In this document: piece after piece, positions 10,201-19,699 of the stretch
Position numbering within the stretch: position 1 is the first letter of the stretch
How the letters are laid out: each line of letters begins with the position of its first letter
DNA from: Patella vulgata
Lineage: Eukaryota; Mollusca; Gastropoda; Patellidae
Length of the DNA: 64,000 bases
Assembly (NCBI RefSeq): GCF_932274485.2
Contig: NC_065879.2
Location: 16,852,591-16,916,590, forward strand
Reading direction: 5' to 3'
Position numbers and translations under genes: made by a program
Notes under the pieces: generated by a model
Seen by the model: the letters and a program-made list of their open reading frames with translations, nothing else
Told to the model about the DNA's origin: nothing
Database searches by the model: none

Positions 10201-13200
10201 CGTCAACAACGTCCTGCCAATGTCTAAGAACTTGCTGCTGCGTTGCAACAGGAATGGGACAATCTGGACCAAAATGACCTTAGACGTCTCATTAGGAGTA
10301 TGCCACGTCGGATCAATGCTTGTTTGGCAAACAGAGGAGGATTTACCCGTTACTGATTTGGTTGTGATGCTGTGGTAACTTTGCTGTTTGACCCCGGGTA
10401 TCATTTTACCCTTATAATGGTCAGTCTGTGCCTTACTTAGTCTAACGATCATTTGGAATAAATCGATGAATGTGAACTTCATTTCATTTTGTCATTTGTT
10501 TCTTCGTCAGTTTCATTAGGTGACTTTAATAACACTTAAAAATCAAATATCCCCTACTTTTTTTGAATAGTATATTACAAGAATTTGACATGAATAAATT
10601 ATGGAATCTTTTTTTTTTTGTATTTTTTAGGAAACATTTATATTGTCCCTTGACACAGACACATGTTAATGATACACCAGCAGATATAGAACGACATATT
10701 ACCGGCAGAAAATATAAACGAGCTTTAGCAGAATGTAAGTAAACAAGCAAATGGTTTTGTTATGTTTGTTAATGAAACTTCTGAAGAGAATGGCCTGGTC
10801 TGGAGGCACACTACCATTAAACCCCACTATCTCGAGATCCACAAATGTAGTTCAATCTCTTAAACATGCATTATGCAAGAGCTAAATCTGCCTGTTGCAG
10901 GTCTTTCTTTAGGCCTGAAATGTTTTCTAAAGTATTAATTAGACATTAATTAACTGATCCAGGCCTTAATCAACTCTCGATGGGATCAGATTTCTCCGAT
11001 ATTAAATAGATTAGAATGGTTCAGCGATACCTTGATTTAATCAAATATGGAGGACAAAGAAATAGCTCCGATCAACCAGTGCGGTGGTTGAAGTTATTGC
11101 ACAGGTCTGTCAAACCTTCAAAGGCTAATATCTTTGTTTGCAAATGAGTAATTTGAATGAAATTTTCAAATTATTCATTTTACATCATCTACTTTCGAAC
11201 TATTATAGCAAGAATGGCTAAATCTTACATAGTGTATCTTTAATAATCTTTCTCTCTCCCGCCTTTTGCATGGCTGTTTTTGTTGCCATTTTGGTGTAGA
11301 ATTTAAGGGGAGGGTTTGTCTTGACATTTTCTGTCAGGTTTTGGTGAATATTCATGGTTTAGAGGCAGAAGCTGTCGAGGAAATTGTTCAGCTCAATGAA
11401 AATTTTGGAAAAATTGAAGCAGGCCTACAAGACCACAATTAACATTATAGTTAATGGGGAAATTGTTCATCTCTCATGGTTATCTCCCTTTAGTCTTCAA
11501 ACTTCATTTGGTCAATTCAAGTCCAGTGTTAGGCATTTTAGGCCTTAGAAAGGTGTCTAGGCAAAATTTTCGTGTGCATCTCTTCATTAGCCCAGTTGGG
11601 CAGAAAAGTAGGACGTTAAACCCCATTTCATTTTATACATATAAGGCAGGGGTCACCAAACTTTTTTCATAGTGGGCTAGATATAACTGAAAGAATGTCA
11701 AGCACGGGTCAGATAAATATCTTGTTCAATACAATACACTGAATACAGAATACATTGAATGTACACAAAACATAAGGATAGTCATTCTGTTTATTTAACA
11801 ATGCATGATACACACAAAATAATAAAAATAATAAAATATTTTAATCTTACCAAAATGTCACCAAGTTAGAACATTTATAGCATAGCTCGTGACATTGCTG
11901 ACTCAGTGTACGATATGCGGTTTTTTTTCCCCCATGCAACAAACTGACGTCACAGGCTGTAGTTTGGTGACCCCTGATATAACAGGCAATAATTTTATAT
12001 AATATCAATTTATTTTGTATCGCTAGGGAAGAGATGTCAAGAAGCCGGTGAAAGATTTCGTCCCTTTGGTAATTTAAAGAAACAGCGACCAGATGATGAT
12101 GATAACATGTCTAATTCTAGTGATTTAACTGGTGGAGGTGGGGGTATATTAGATTCAGATCATGAAACAGACAGTAAGAAAGATACAGAAGAAGATAATT
12201 TCTCAGATTTATATCCAGAAGGTAAAGAGTTATATTTTTTAGTTTATTATTTAAAGTGCAACCTGCTATAATTTACAAACAATACTCAAGTATTTGTAAA
12301 TTTACACAGCAGCTAGCCTTTGAAGTTAATATCGAGAAATATCTATATTGAACTGTTATACTGTTTACCCAGAGGGTGAAGTTATAATTGTTATAACTGT
12401 TTACCCAGAATGTGAAGTTATAATTGTTATAATTGTTTACCCAGAAGGTGATGTTATGATTGTTATACTGTTTACCCAGAAGGTGAAGTTATGATTGTTA
12501 TAATTGTTTACCCAGAAGGGGAAGTTATGATGACTGTTATGTGATAGTTATAGTTTATTCCGGTAGCCCAATATGGCGTGCACATAAAAGAACCCTTGAC
12601 AGAATTTAAAATAAGAGTAGGTCGTAGTGCTGCTAGCCAGGCAAAATTTTTATATTAGCATACTGTATGGCATATGCCCTTCATCGTTAGCTCAGTCGGT
12701 CCAGAAAAGTAGTTTGTTAAACGGTTAAACTACATGTCATTGTATTTCTATAGGAATAGTTTTTTTTCTTATAATTCTATACCCAGAAGTTATATTGACC
12801 GTTAAACTATGATTTTGCACCAGCATACCAGGGAATATTTTAACCAGATTCGTATCTGAATTTGTGACTCATATGTTCTGAATTACAAATAAAATTCAAA
12901 ATAAACCTCCTGACCTTACTAAGGTAATAATGAAAACTTACAGAGTGTGAGTGTGAATAATCATGTAGCCGAGAGTGCGAGTGAGATGGAGTTTAAAATC
13001 TACTCCAATCAAACTGGGTCAATTTGGGACTAACATGTTCTAAAGTGTGCATGTTTAACCACCGCCACTCCCACCCCCCACCAAGCTGAGGTTAAAGTTG
13101 ACCAGATATATGATAGATTGCAATTCTTTCTTTTTTACAGAAAATGAAGAAGATATGAAAGATGGTTCAGGGTCTGATTATGATTTTGATGCCATGGATA

Positions 13201-14142
13201 ATAAACCTAAACACACAATTAAACCCAAACCAATAAAACTCACTAAGTCACTTAATGTAAGTTATTGTATATTACATATTGGCATTCTGTACACAGAGAA
13301 CTATCGACATTGAGAATAGACCTCTGCCCTGAATGGCCATCATATTAAAAATTAAGTATACTATTGTTTTATGCGGTTCTAATCTGTTTTATATTTTTCA
13401 TAAACACAAAGACTAAATACCTGTGTTTGATTTTATTAAATGGAACGAGAACAAACACTTCTCAAATTTCGACTAAAATTGTTGATTAGTGTCGGTCAAT
13501 TAGCTTTCTGTCTGTTCTCAAGCGGGGCTAATTGTAAACAGACACGTAAGGTTCAGAAAATGTTCAAACCCAATCTGATTACTGCTAAAGAGAAAAATGT
13601 AGTCTTTTATGACGGTCAAACAGAGTTAGTACCCTTTAGTCTTTGGAAGAATTTTTAGTTTCTGGTTTTTGATTAAACCACTTATATTCAATTGGAAGAA
13701 CAACTTTGTTTTCTTGTTAGCTCAAATTTCGTCAATTCTATTTTCACAACATGCATGGTTATCTCCCTTTAGTCTTCAAACCACTGTTTAGGTGGATTTC
13801 ATGTGGTGTGACCGCACGCCGGAAAATGCTGATGAGCTTTGTTGGCCAACGCTGGGATCGAACATGGAGCCTTTAGGTTTGCGAGCCATTGTCCTACTCA
13901 CTGAACCGCAGTGGCTCCCTCCCCATGAAGAACAAATACGAATATTGAGAGCTATTAACATAACTTGGATGGTTTGAGTCAGTGTAAGTTTCTAATTTTC
14001 TCAAGCAACTGGGGACGGTCAATGTAGTCAATGTACCATGTGCTAAGATTTAATTTTTATTTACTGTTGATTTCAGGGTAATGTCGGAAAGAAAGTGTTA
14101 CCACAAAGAAAAAAGAAAGTCAAAAGATTGAAGCCATCTTAG
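7259..14142 (+). CDS. SURF2: Surfeit locus protein 2, complete, six coding exons
   Basis: Exons 7259-7357, 8141-8298, 10631-10734, 12027-12221, 13141-13256 and 14077-14142 join in frame through GT/AG junctions into 245 codons; human SURF2 is 256 residues. The conserved N-terminal domain is clear. KCSLSGHEMTC is at 35-45, and YVSGKKFNKL then HLVPSIKKFH come before residue 86. CPLTQTHVND with IERHITGRKYKRAL at 91-118 has a Cys/His spacing like a small zinc-finger-like fold. An acidic, Gly-rich middle (143-195) contains DLYPE at 181-185, also present in human SURF2. The C-terminus is strongly basic (KK at 229-230, RKKKVKRLK at 235-243), fitting nuclear or nucleolar targeting. SURF2 is a nucleolar protein reported to interact with the 5S RNP. 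Introns hold a MITE and a Tc1 transposon (intron 2), and a MITE and a SINE fragment (intron 3). Intron 4 has a tandem array and SINE pieces. The vertebrate neighbour SURF1 is not seen; AXDND1 is the divergent partner here. Confidence 0.95.
7922..8007 (+). mobile_element. SINE family A, 3' fragment
   Basis: It holds GTCAGAGCAAAATTCTCTC, TATGCCCATCTTTATTATC and the 3' hallmark AGTAGGACGTTAATCCCC with a CATTTCATTT tail. It lies in SURF2 intron 1, just upstream of the duplicated splice acceptor. Confidence 0.7.
8051..8160 (+). repeat. Tandem duplication of the SURF2 exon 2 splice acceptor
   Basis: The segment AATGATCTCATG through TTTGTTTCAG and the first bases of exon 2 (8051-8093) is repeated at 8113-8154, an offset of 62 bases. 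The copies differ by one substitution and one inserted T after the AG. The downstream AG at 8139-8140 joins in frame. Using the upstream AG at 8077-8078 would add 62 bases and meet an in-frame TAA twelve codons in, so the upstream copy is a decoy or a poison acceptor. Confidence 0.85.
8472..8840. mobile_element. MITE family E, copy with 22-bp inverted ends and 9-bp target duplication
   Basis: It starts CAATCTGATTAAAACACAGA and ends as the inverse with one mismatch (TCTGTATTTTAATCAGATTG). It is flanked on both sides by GTTATTGCA (8463-8471 and 8841-8849). No coding capacity. A 9-bp duplication with such ends suggests a Mutator-like non-autonomous element; hAT (8 bp) is the alternative. Other copies are at 15745, 17940, 42143 and 57448. 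Confidence 0.8.
9158..10570 (+). mobile_element. Tc1/mariner-superfamily DNA transposon in SURF2 intron 2
   Basis: Ends are perfect inverted repeats over 32 bases, starting CTATTCAAAAAAAGTAGGGG. Flanks are TA dinucleotides (within TATA on both sides), the Tc1/mariner target. The element is 1,413 bp and carries one transposase frame on the plus strand, co-oriented with SURF2. Perfect ends suggest recent insertion, but the transposase is damaged (see its entry), so this copy is non-autonomous. Confidence 0.93.
9451..10356 (+). pseudogene. Tc1-family transposase with an internal deletion and one in-frame stop
   Basis: From ATG 9451 an open frame of 258 codons runs to a TAA at 10225-10227. The same frame then continues with QEW, DLRRLIRSMPRR and GGFTRY to a TGA at 10354-10356, the usual C-terminus of the family. 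The TAA is therefore a single nonsense change. An N-terminal helix-turn-helix (about residues 3-42, MRRLTQ to SRLW) is followed too soon by RVSDQTIRNRL. Relatives have roughly 45 more residues here, including the second half of the paired-like domain and the GRPR linker, so this is an in-frame deletion. The DD34E catalytic triad is intact: D113 (FSDES), D203 (QDDNARCH) and E238 (SPIEHVWD). The catalytic core looks whole but DNA binding is probably impaired. Confidence 0.9.
10860..11243. mobile_element. MITE family C (TTAA-flanked), SURF2 intron 3 copy
   Basis: It starts TTAAACATGCATTATGCAAG and ends as the inverse of TTAAAGATACACTATG. The interior shares GGTCTTTCTTTAGGCCTGAA and TTAATTAGACATTAATTAAC with the copies at 23362 and 59229. 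TTAA at both ends suggests a piggyBac- or Kolobok-type target. Confidence 0.75.
11573..11640 (+). mobile_element. SINE family A, 3' fragment
   Basis: TCTTCATTAGCCCAGTTGGG, then AGTAGGACGTTAAACCCC and a CATTTCATTTT tail. Only the last 65 or so bases of the family are present (SURF2 intron 3). Confidence 0.8.
12353..12540 (+). repeat. Minisatellite of about 36-40 bp whose unit mimics the SURF2 exon 4 donor
   Basis: Five units of GTTTACCCAGAAGGTGAAGT plus an AT-rich spacer follow 130 bases after the true exon 4 donor. That donor reads TATATCCAGAAG then GTAAAGAGTTAT. The core CCAGAAGGTRAAG is shared, so each unit carries a donor-like site. A looser piece, ATACCCAGAAGTTATATTG, appears at 12780. 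Confidence 0.8.
12565..12740 (+). mobile_element. SINE family A, 3' half
   Basis: TGGCGTGCACATAAAAGAAC, AAGAGTAGGTCGTAGTGCTG, ACTGTATGGCATATGCCC and a worn AGTAGTTTGTTAAAC end. In SURF2 intron 4, downstream of the minisatellite. Confidence 0.75.
12998..13060 (-). mobile_element. SINE family B, 3' fragment, inverted
   Basis: CAAACTGGGTCAATTTGGGA and CTAACATGTTC correspond to the inverse of the family B end (TGTTAGTCCCGAAATGACC, AGTTTGTGTCGAG). Confidence 0.55.
13795..13922 (-). mobile_element. SINE family A, tRNA-like head fragment
   Basis: GCCGGAAAATGCTGATGAGC, GGCCAACGCTGGGATCGAAC and ACTGAACCGCAGTGGCTCCC are the inverse of the head and early body, and resemble 21100-21190 more than the main subfamily. 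SURF2 intron 5. Confidence 0.65.
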
Positions 14143-14160
14143 TTTATGTATATTTATTAT

Positions 14161-14166
14161 AATAAA
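14161..14166 (+). terminator. Polyadenylation signal AATAAA of SURF2
   Basis: AATAAA lies 19 bases after the SURF2 stop codon and is followed by an A run; a cleavage site within the next 30 bases would give a very short 3' UTR. Confidence 0.65.
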
Positions 14167-14575
14167 AAAAAATGATAAAACTGATATACAATGTATTGTT
14201 CTATTACTTGGAATGGATTAGTCACGATACGTTTTACGATTCAGTTGCTATGATACGTATCACTATTCATAACCAGGTCAATATTTACCAATAAAACAAC
14301 AGGAACAATGAATAATTGATATTTTTAGTCCTGCCGATGTCAAAGAAAAAAACCGTTTCATATCGTGATATTGATGTGGATCAAAATAAGGACCAAAACC
14401 ATTTAAGAGTGTTTGTTTACCTATGCATAATGTATGACATGGATAATTAAGAGTCACAGGTTACTTAACGGAGCTTCAAAAAAACATTAAAAAAAAAGAA
14501 TTGCGATACATGAATTCATCATCTCGGGATTCAATACGCATATCATGAGAAGGTGAATCGTGATACATCGATTCA
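14167..14575. other. Intergenic stretch with repeated CGATAC/GTATCG words
   Basis: Words such as GTCACGATACG, GATACGTATCAC, GAATCGTGATACATCGATTC and CATATCATGAGAAGG recur on both strands, as in worn DNA-transposon remnants. No ends could be fixed and no gene is seen. Confidence 0.35.
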
Positions 14576-14579
14576 CGTC

Positions 14580-14645
14580 AATCCCATCTTTATTATCCCA
14601 ATTGGTGGGGAAAACTAGGATGTTAAACCCAATTTCATTTGTCTC
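14580..14645 (+). mobile_element. SINE family A, 3' fragment
   Basis: CCCATCTTTATTATCCCAAT, then a worn CTAGGATGTTAAACCCAATT and a CATTTG tail. It directly precedes the LINE fragment. Confidence 0.6.
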
Positions 14646-14764
14646 AGTTCTTTTGAATGATGTTTATTGTCTCATTTTAAAATTTTCTATTTCTATAGTT
14701 ACTGGTGTAAAATGCAGGGGAGGTTTTATGTGTCATTTTAGATTGCTCTTATTTAATTTTCAAC

Positions 14765-15215
14765 TGTCAAGGGTGCTTCTAAATTATCAAATTCAACACC
14801 TTCCACAAATCCAAAATGCTGTCGCTAGAGTTTTAACAAGTACAAAAAAGCCAGAACACATCACCCTGATACTGAAAAATCTTCCTTGGCTCACAGTTCA
14901 ACAGTGAATCAAGTTCAAAATATTACTGTGTTATATGATCCATCACCAAAATATATCCAGATCTGATCACCATCAGCGAATCTTGAAATCGCAAAAAGAT
15001 CATTCTCGTTCTCTGCTCCTCTATTATGGAATTTATTGTCTTACAACATTAGAACCATTGACTCCTTAGATGCATTTAAATCTCAGCTAAAGACATTCCT
15101 GTTTACAGAAGCATTTCCATAGTTAAATAAAGAAAACTTGAAAAGGTGCAATAGAAACTTCTGTTTTAGTTATTATTGCACTATATAAATAGAGGGTTAT
15201 TATTATTATTCTACC
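14765..15215 (+). mobile_element. 3' end of a CR1/L2/Jockey-like LINE
   Basis: The translation shows the typical C-terminus of a non-LTR reverse transcriptase ORF. IQNAVARVL, KPEHITLILKNLPWL and QQ are in one frame to the stop at 14905; SAPLLWNLLSYNIRT and FKSQLKTFLFTEAFP are in another frame to the stop at 15120-15122. At least one frameshift therefore separates them. A short 3' UTR ends in GCACTATATAAATAGAGGG and a (TTA)n tail, typical of the CR1/L2 group. Everything upstream is missing (5' truncation). Confidence 0.8.
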
Positions 15216-15300
15216 TGCAAAGTCTCATTTTTCGTCTTGTGTTCCTTTTGAACGACTTAGATGATTTTCCTTGCCAGCCTTGTGTTCATATAATTCTCCA

Positions 15301-15366
15301 TTCGAATTAGTCTTCATTAGCCCAGTTGGCGCAGAACAGTAGGACGTTAAACCCCATTACTTTTCA
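15301..15366 (+). mobile_element. SINE family A, 3' fragment, tail-to-tail with the next copy
   Basis: AGTCTTCATTAGCCCAGTTG, AGTAGGACGTTAAACCCC and CATTACTTTTCATT; it meets the inverted copy at 15367 so that the two tails face each other. Confidence 0.85.
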
Positions 15367-15729
15367 TTGCAAAAATGAAATGGGGTTTAACGTCCTACTC
15401 CTAAACTGGGCTAATGAAGACGGGCATACGCCATACAGTGTGTTATGAGGGAAATTTTGCCCGGGCAGCGGCACTACGGCCTACTCTTATATCGAATTCC
15501 AACTGCCAAGGGATCTTTTATGTGCACGCCAATGTGTACACGGAACCTTGGTTTTTCGTCCCATCCGAATGACTAGACAGCTGTTCTTGTCAGGCCCTCC
15601 GTCCTGCATTACTGACAAGAGGAAACCACGCTGGAAAATCTGGATGAACATTCTGGGCCAATGCAGGGATCGAACACCCGACAATCCAGGCTAGCGAGCC
15701 AGCGTCTTACCCACTTAGCCATGGGATTC
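15367..15729 (-). mobile_element. SINE family A, near full-length inverted copy
   Basis: Read on the minus strand: a tRNA-like head (ATGGCTAAGTGGGTAAGACG, GTCGGGTGTTCGATCCC), the body with CCAATGTGTACACGGAACC in inverse, and the end GTAGGACGTTAAACCCCATT. One of the best preserved copies here and a good reference for the family. Confidence 0.9.
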
Positions 15730-15744
15730 CCTTGTCAGTCCTTG

Positions 15745-15823
15745 AGACACTGGTCTCTAGTGTAGGTCACCGAAAGTATCAAAAAAATGAAAGGAAATAT
15801 AGATCTGTACTTTAATCAGATTG
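15745..15823. mobile_element. MITE family E, end fragment
   Basis: AGTGTAGGTCACCGAAAGTA and ATAGATCTGTACTTTAATCA then GATTG match the right end of the copy at 8472-8840. Confidence 0.7.
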
Positions 15824-15825
15824 CA

Positions 15826-16055
15826 TTCACATGGTCTGTCATTGAGTCAAGCGATGTGTTTTTGAATCTCCACTTGTATGTGACAAGGGTTAGGGTCGCC
15901 TGTTCAAACTCATGGTTTTTCTGCAGGTTCTCCGGTTCCCTCCCACAGCTAAAGACCCATACGCGCACATGAATTATTGAAATAAAATTGAACGATATGT
16001 TAATCCAAAATAACCTATTATATGACGATTGGATGTTGAGCTCCATTTCTTGTCT
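15826..16055 (+). mobile_element. SINE family B, copy lacking part of the head
   Basis: GGTCTGTCATTGAGTCAAGC, GACAAGGGTTAGGGTCGCC, GTTCTCCGGTTCCCTCCCAC, ACGCGCACATGAATTATTG and AATAAAATTGAACGATATG are the family B body; the end is worn. Confidence 0.8.
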
Positions 16056-16229
16056 TTTTCTGTTGTGTTTCAGTCACAGAAGTTTTTAACTAGCTCCTAT
16101 TAGCACCAATTATCGCCTATGTAAGATGCCTTCCCACATACAAATTGTGTGACTTGATGATATAGTTGGATTAAAAACATATTCAAACTCATTTATCTAT
16201 AAAATTAACACACTTATATGGATATACTA

Positions 16230-16441
16230 CTTCTGAATTTTATTAACATGCTACGTACCTTTCACTACACATACAGGTATCGTTATCAAGCTACTTCTGA
16301 ATTTTAATAACATGCTACGTTTCAATATGCTACTTTTCAATACACATACTGGTATCGTTATCAAGCTTTCAATACACATGCAGGTATCGTTATCAAGCTT
16401 GATAACCATATCTGCATGTGTATTGAAACGTAGCATGTTAA
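16230..16441. repeat. Tandem and palindromic repeat cluster centred on a HindIII-type dyad
   Basis: The unit AACATGCTACGTTTCAATAC with CACATGCAGGTATCGTTATC and AAGCTT occurs about three times in direct order. It is then mirrored: 16392-16441 is the reverse complement of the unit, centred on ATCAAGCTTGAT near 16397. The arms reach about 45 bases. Probably a foldback element with internal partial duplications. Confidence 0.8.
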
Positions 16442-16449
16442 TCTATTTC

Positions 16450-17095
16450 CATTTATAAGGATTATTTATCTATGTTTGCTTCAAATCCATATGGAGCTTG
16501 CATTGAGTGAGCATTAAACACTCTGTCATGTACTCCCACATAGAACATCCACGGTGATGTGACGATGTTTTTTTAATTAAAACTCAGCTGTTTGACATAT
16601 TTTGAAAAACAAAATTTAAACATTTTTATCTCTGTGAGAAATAGCTCAACTCATAATTTACACGTTTGACACAAAGTTCAAATATTTCACTACTTTCTCA
16701 GGTTGTGGAATTCTGACAAGTTTATTTTTATTTCTACTAATTGAACAATTTTCTGTTACCCCAATTTGACCCCCATCACAATTGGATGTAAAATTTGAGA
16801 AATGTTAAAATGCATACAGTCGTCTAGACTAGTCACGTCTGTTGATAATATTAGTCTTTGTCTTTTTTTTTTTGATCTTGTTTGGTGCAATATAGCCCGG
16901 TTGGTGCTAACATGCCATTAAGTTCCATTTCATGTGTACGTGAACTTAAATCGAAACGGAACTAAAAGGAAATGAACTATTAATAATGTATCCGTAAAGA
17001 TTGTGTACGGTCGCCATGTGACAGTGCACCATGCCAATCAGGATATGAATGGGGTTTAGCGTCAACAAAATACTAAAAGGTGGATTACATCTAAT
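16450..17095. other. Intergenic, no feature recognised
   Basis: AT-rich DNA with short homopolymers. Short open frames show no family resemblance. Confidence 0.5.
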
Positions 17096-17099
17096 TGAT

Positions 17100-17265
17100 A
17101 AGGCCAACTTCAAGTTTGGTCAAAGGTCACGAGATGTAAACAGGGCTAGCGCTAATCCCAACCCTACTTTTGGACCTAGCCCTAACGCTTACCCTAATCC
17201 TAACCTACAATCTCGCCAACAATCACGTGTCCTAACCTTATAATTTACATCTCAGAGACCTTGAC
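17100..17265. repeat. Dispersed repeat F with telomere-like CCCTAA words
   Basis: GGTCACGAGATGTAAACAGG, then degenerate CCCTAACGCTTACCCTAATC, then TTACATCTCAGAGACCTTG: an inverted pair (ACGAGATGTAAA and TTTACATCTC) around a C-rich core. Relatives lie at 41535-41632 and 61290-61470. Confidence 0.6.
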
Positions 17266-17275
17266 GAATATTTAG

Positions 17276-17492
17276 TTGGCACTACGGCCTACTCTTATAT
17301 CGAATTCCAACTGTCAAGGGGTCTTTTTTACGTGCACGCCAGTGTGTACACGGGACCTCGGTTTTTTTTTGTCCCATCAGAACGACTATACGCTGTGTCT
17401 TGCCAGCCCATCCGTTCTTCACTACTCAACTTTCTCGGCCAACGCAGGGGTCGACTACGGGAACGTCTTGCTGAGCCACCGTGGCCCCGGCT
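17276..17492 (-). mobile_element. SINE family A, inverted partial copy
   Basis: GGCACTACGGCCTACTCTTA, TGCACGCCAGTGTGTACACG and TCTCGGCCAACGCAGGGG. It is broken before the 3' end and ends in a worn head (GCTGAGCCACCGTGGC). Confidence 0.8.
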
Positions 17493-17544
17493 AACTTACC
17501 GGAAGCTTACTGGTTCGAACTCAGTATTCTCTAAGAAAATTCCT

Positions 17545-17735
17545 TTGAATTTTCCAGGCTAATTTTCCCGTGTCAGTGGTGCGGGACAGAGGACGCGACA
17601 AGGAACAGTGTCTACTAATCCTTCGGACAGTAAGAAGACCCGAGTTCGTTCCCGTGAACATACTGGCGTGCAAGTAAATGAACCCTTGACAGTTGGCAAA
17701 ACCGACATTTATATCACAGCACACTGAATGACAGA
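17545..17735 (+). mobile_element. SINE family A, partial copy facing the previous one
   Basis: GTGTCAGTGGTGCGGGACAG, TAATCCTTCGGACAGTAAGA, TACTGGCGTGCAAGTAAATG and GAACCCTTGACAGTTGGC; it stops at CAGCACACTGAATG. Confidence 0.7.
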
Positions 17736-17939
17736 TCTATATTTTGTTTTCGTTTTTTCATCCTTTTGATAGACTCCATTAACCCTAACCCTTGTAAGAG
17801 TGGTAAAAGGTAAATTGGATCCAAGTTCAGTCTTCTAAAAAGGGTTAGAGTTAATATTCACCAAAATACTCATTTATATAAGGCGGCCATTTTGGACTCC
17901 GGAAATTCTCGACCCTCCCGAACCGGCCCACAGTTAGCA

Positions 17940-18257
17940 TCTCCCCATGAGGATCTGACCAGTTGTAGTGGAAGGTCGCGTCAGGGGTCATCCGGGCGAT
18001 TTTTGACACTATGACCTCAGACATTAAATTTTGTTTAACCATTCAACGTCGATGTTTCTTGTGGGATACTATCAGTTCCATGCACCGCACGCCAAGAACT
18101 AGCCGTGACAGACCGTTTCATTGGCTAATCCCTCACGTCAACAAGGACGCGGGTTATTTAACAACTCCTCCAGATCCTAGTGTAGAAAAGACAAGTAAAA
18201 CGAAATTTAGAACTTTAAAAAGCGAAACGAAATAGGATCTGTGTTTTAATCAGATTG
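17940..18257. mobile_element. MITE family E, left end missing
   Basis: It shares GGCTAATCCCTCACGTCAAC, AGATCCTAGTGTAGAAAAGA and CGAAACGAAATAGGATCT with 42143-42517 and 57448-57776, and ends GTTTTAATCAGATTG. No left inverted repeat is seen. Confidence 0.75.
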
Positions 18258-18722
18258 AGAATAATGTAAGAGGTTAAATCTAAATCACAATTTATTAATC
18301 TCAAATAATCTGAAATGTATTTCTAATCTATCATTTCGGTACTTTTAACACATTGCACCACACTGAAACAACACAACCACGGAGAAGAGCCCACACCTCC
18401 GAAAACCTACAAATGGTAGCATAAGCTCACGGTTTTTTTTAAGTTCCCTGCCAATCTATATGCCTTCGAGACTGGCATGTGTGCAAATGTCGATAGAATG
18501 AGAGGAAAAAAACCCGTGGTCCTTCCAGATTAGACACGGCGTAACCCTAGAAATAAAAATTACCATATTTATGTTGATCTCAAAATGGTCGAAGCATTGT
18601 GATGACGATTGATTCGTTTCCTTCATTTATACATACATGCTGTACTTCTAAAAGATGTCGGACGACGAAAAATTTATCAAAAATCGATGGTATTCGATTT
18701 ATAAATACATGCAATAATAAAG

Positions 18723-19695
18723 TTAAAGGGATCATCCTGATTTTAACAGAGTCTCGGAAATAAAAGTCCGTGTATGTATGAAATTTAAGGAATGGCGGAT
18801 TTACCTTGTCTCAAAATTTCAGCCCAAAATATTGAGTCGTTTGGATCTGAACGACAAAATCGCTTATCGACGGACACGTAACCCTTTAAAGATTTCGGGT
18901 CAATTCTTTCGCTGGGTGACCTGATAATCTATTGCCGTTCCTTTAGAGGTCTACACGTTATTTTTATAAACTAAAACTCTGGTTTTATCTAGCTACGCGA
19001 ACGTAGCTAAAAACGTTGAGATATACAGATGCGCTTGTTTTTATCTACGATTGGGTGCCTTTAGTTCCAAGTGGCAAATTCAATTTCTTTATTAATGCAT
19101 GTAACATATTAAAATAAGATACTATTATTCTATTATGACTTATTAAACTTACTGAGGCCAATGTAGTGGCACAACTATCGCCCGACTTCAAATATTCGCG
19201 TTTAAATTAATGAAGCGTTGTTTTTATCCGACATACATCTCCCGTTTAAATTTGGCATTCCTGGTAACGGCTTAACGCTTCGATTTTAAATACGATTTTA
19301 AATAGGGTTATATGCTTAATTGTAGTTGGATGTGGCAGAAATATTATAAATAACAATAATCAATCGTTGTTTTGATGAAAAATATTGTCAATTTTGCTTA
19401 CTGAGGCCCGATGTGATTCGCGTTGGGGTTTGCTACGTGGAACTATATAGCACCATCTCTTATCTCGAAAAACGGAGGGTTGAGAGATGAGGTTTTTTTT
19501 ATCTAGGATTTATCCAAACACCGTATAATACAGCTTGGGACACCGGTCTCCATTGCTGGATGTATATTAGTTGTTTGAAAACGTATCACGTATATTGAGT
19601 TAGTTTCTCGGCCCTAAGGTAGAGGATATAAAGGGCTTTTAAAACAAATTTAAGCAGTTTTATTCTCCAAAATAAAATCGAGATTGGCCCTTTAA
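18723..19695. mobile_element. Candidate TTAA-ended DNA element, about 0.97 kb
   Basis: The left end TTAAAGGGATCATCCTGATT and the inverse of the right end TTAAAGGGCCAATCTCGATT agree at 18 of the first 23 bases, and both begin with TTAA. No transposase frame. The inner hairpin TAGCTACG-CGAA-CGTAGCTA lies at 18990-19009. The pairing of the two ends is my inference. Confidence 0.4.
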
Positions 19696-19699
19696 ACCT

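Noticed and set aside
13440-13658. 72-codon frame in SURF2 intron 5
   Set aside because: No recognised domain, lies inside an intron and is AT-rich like its surroundings.
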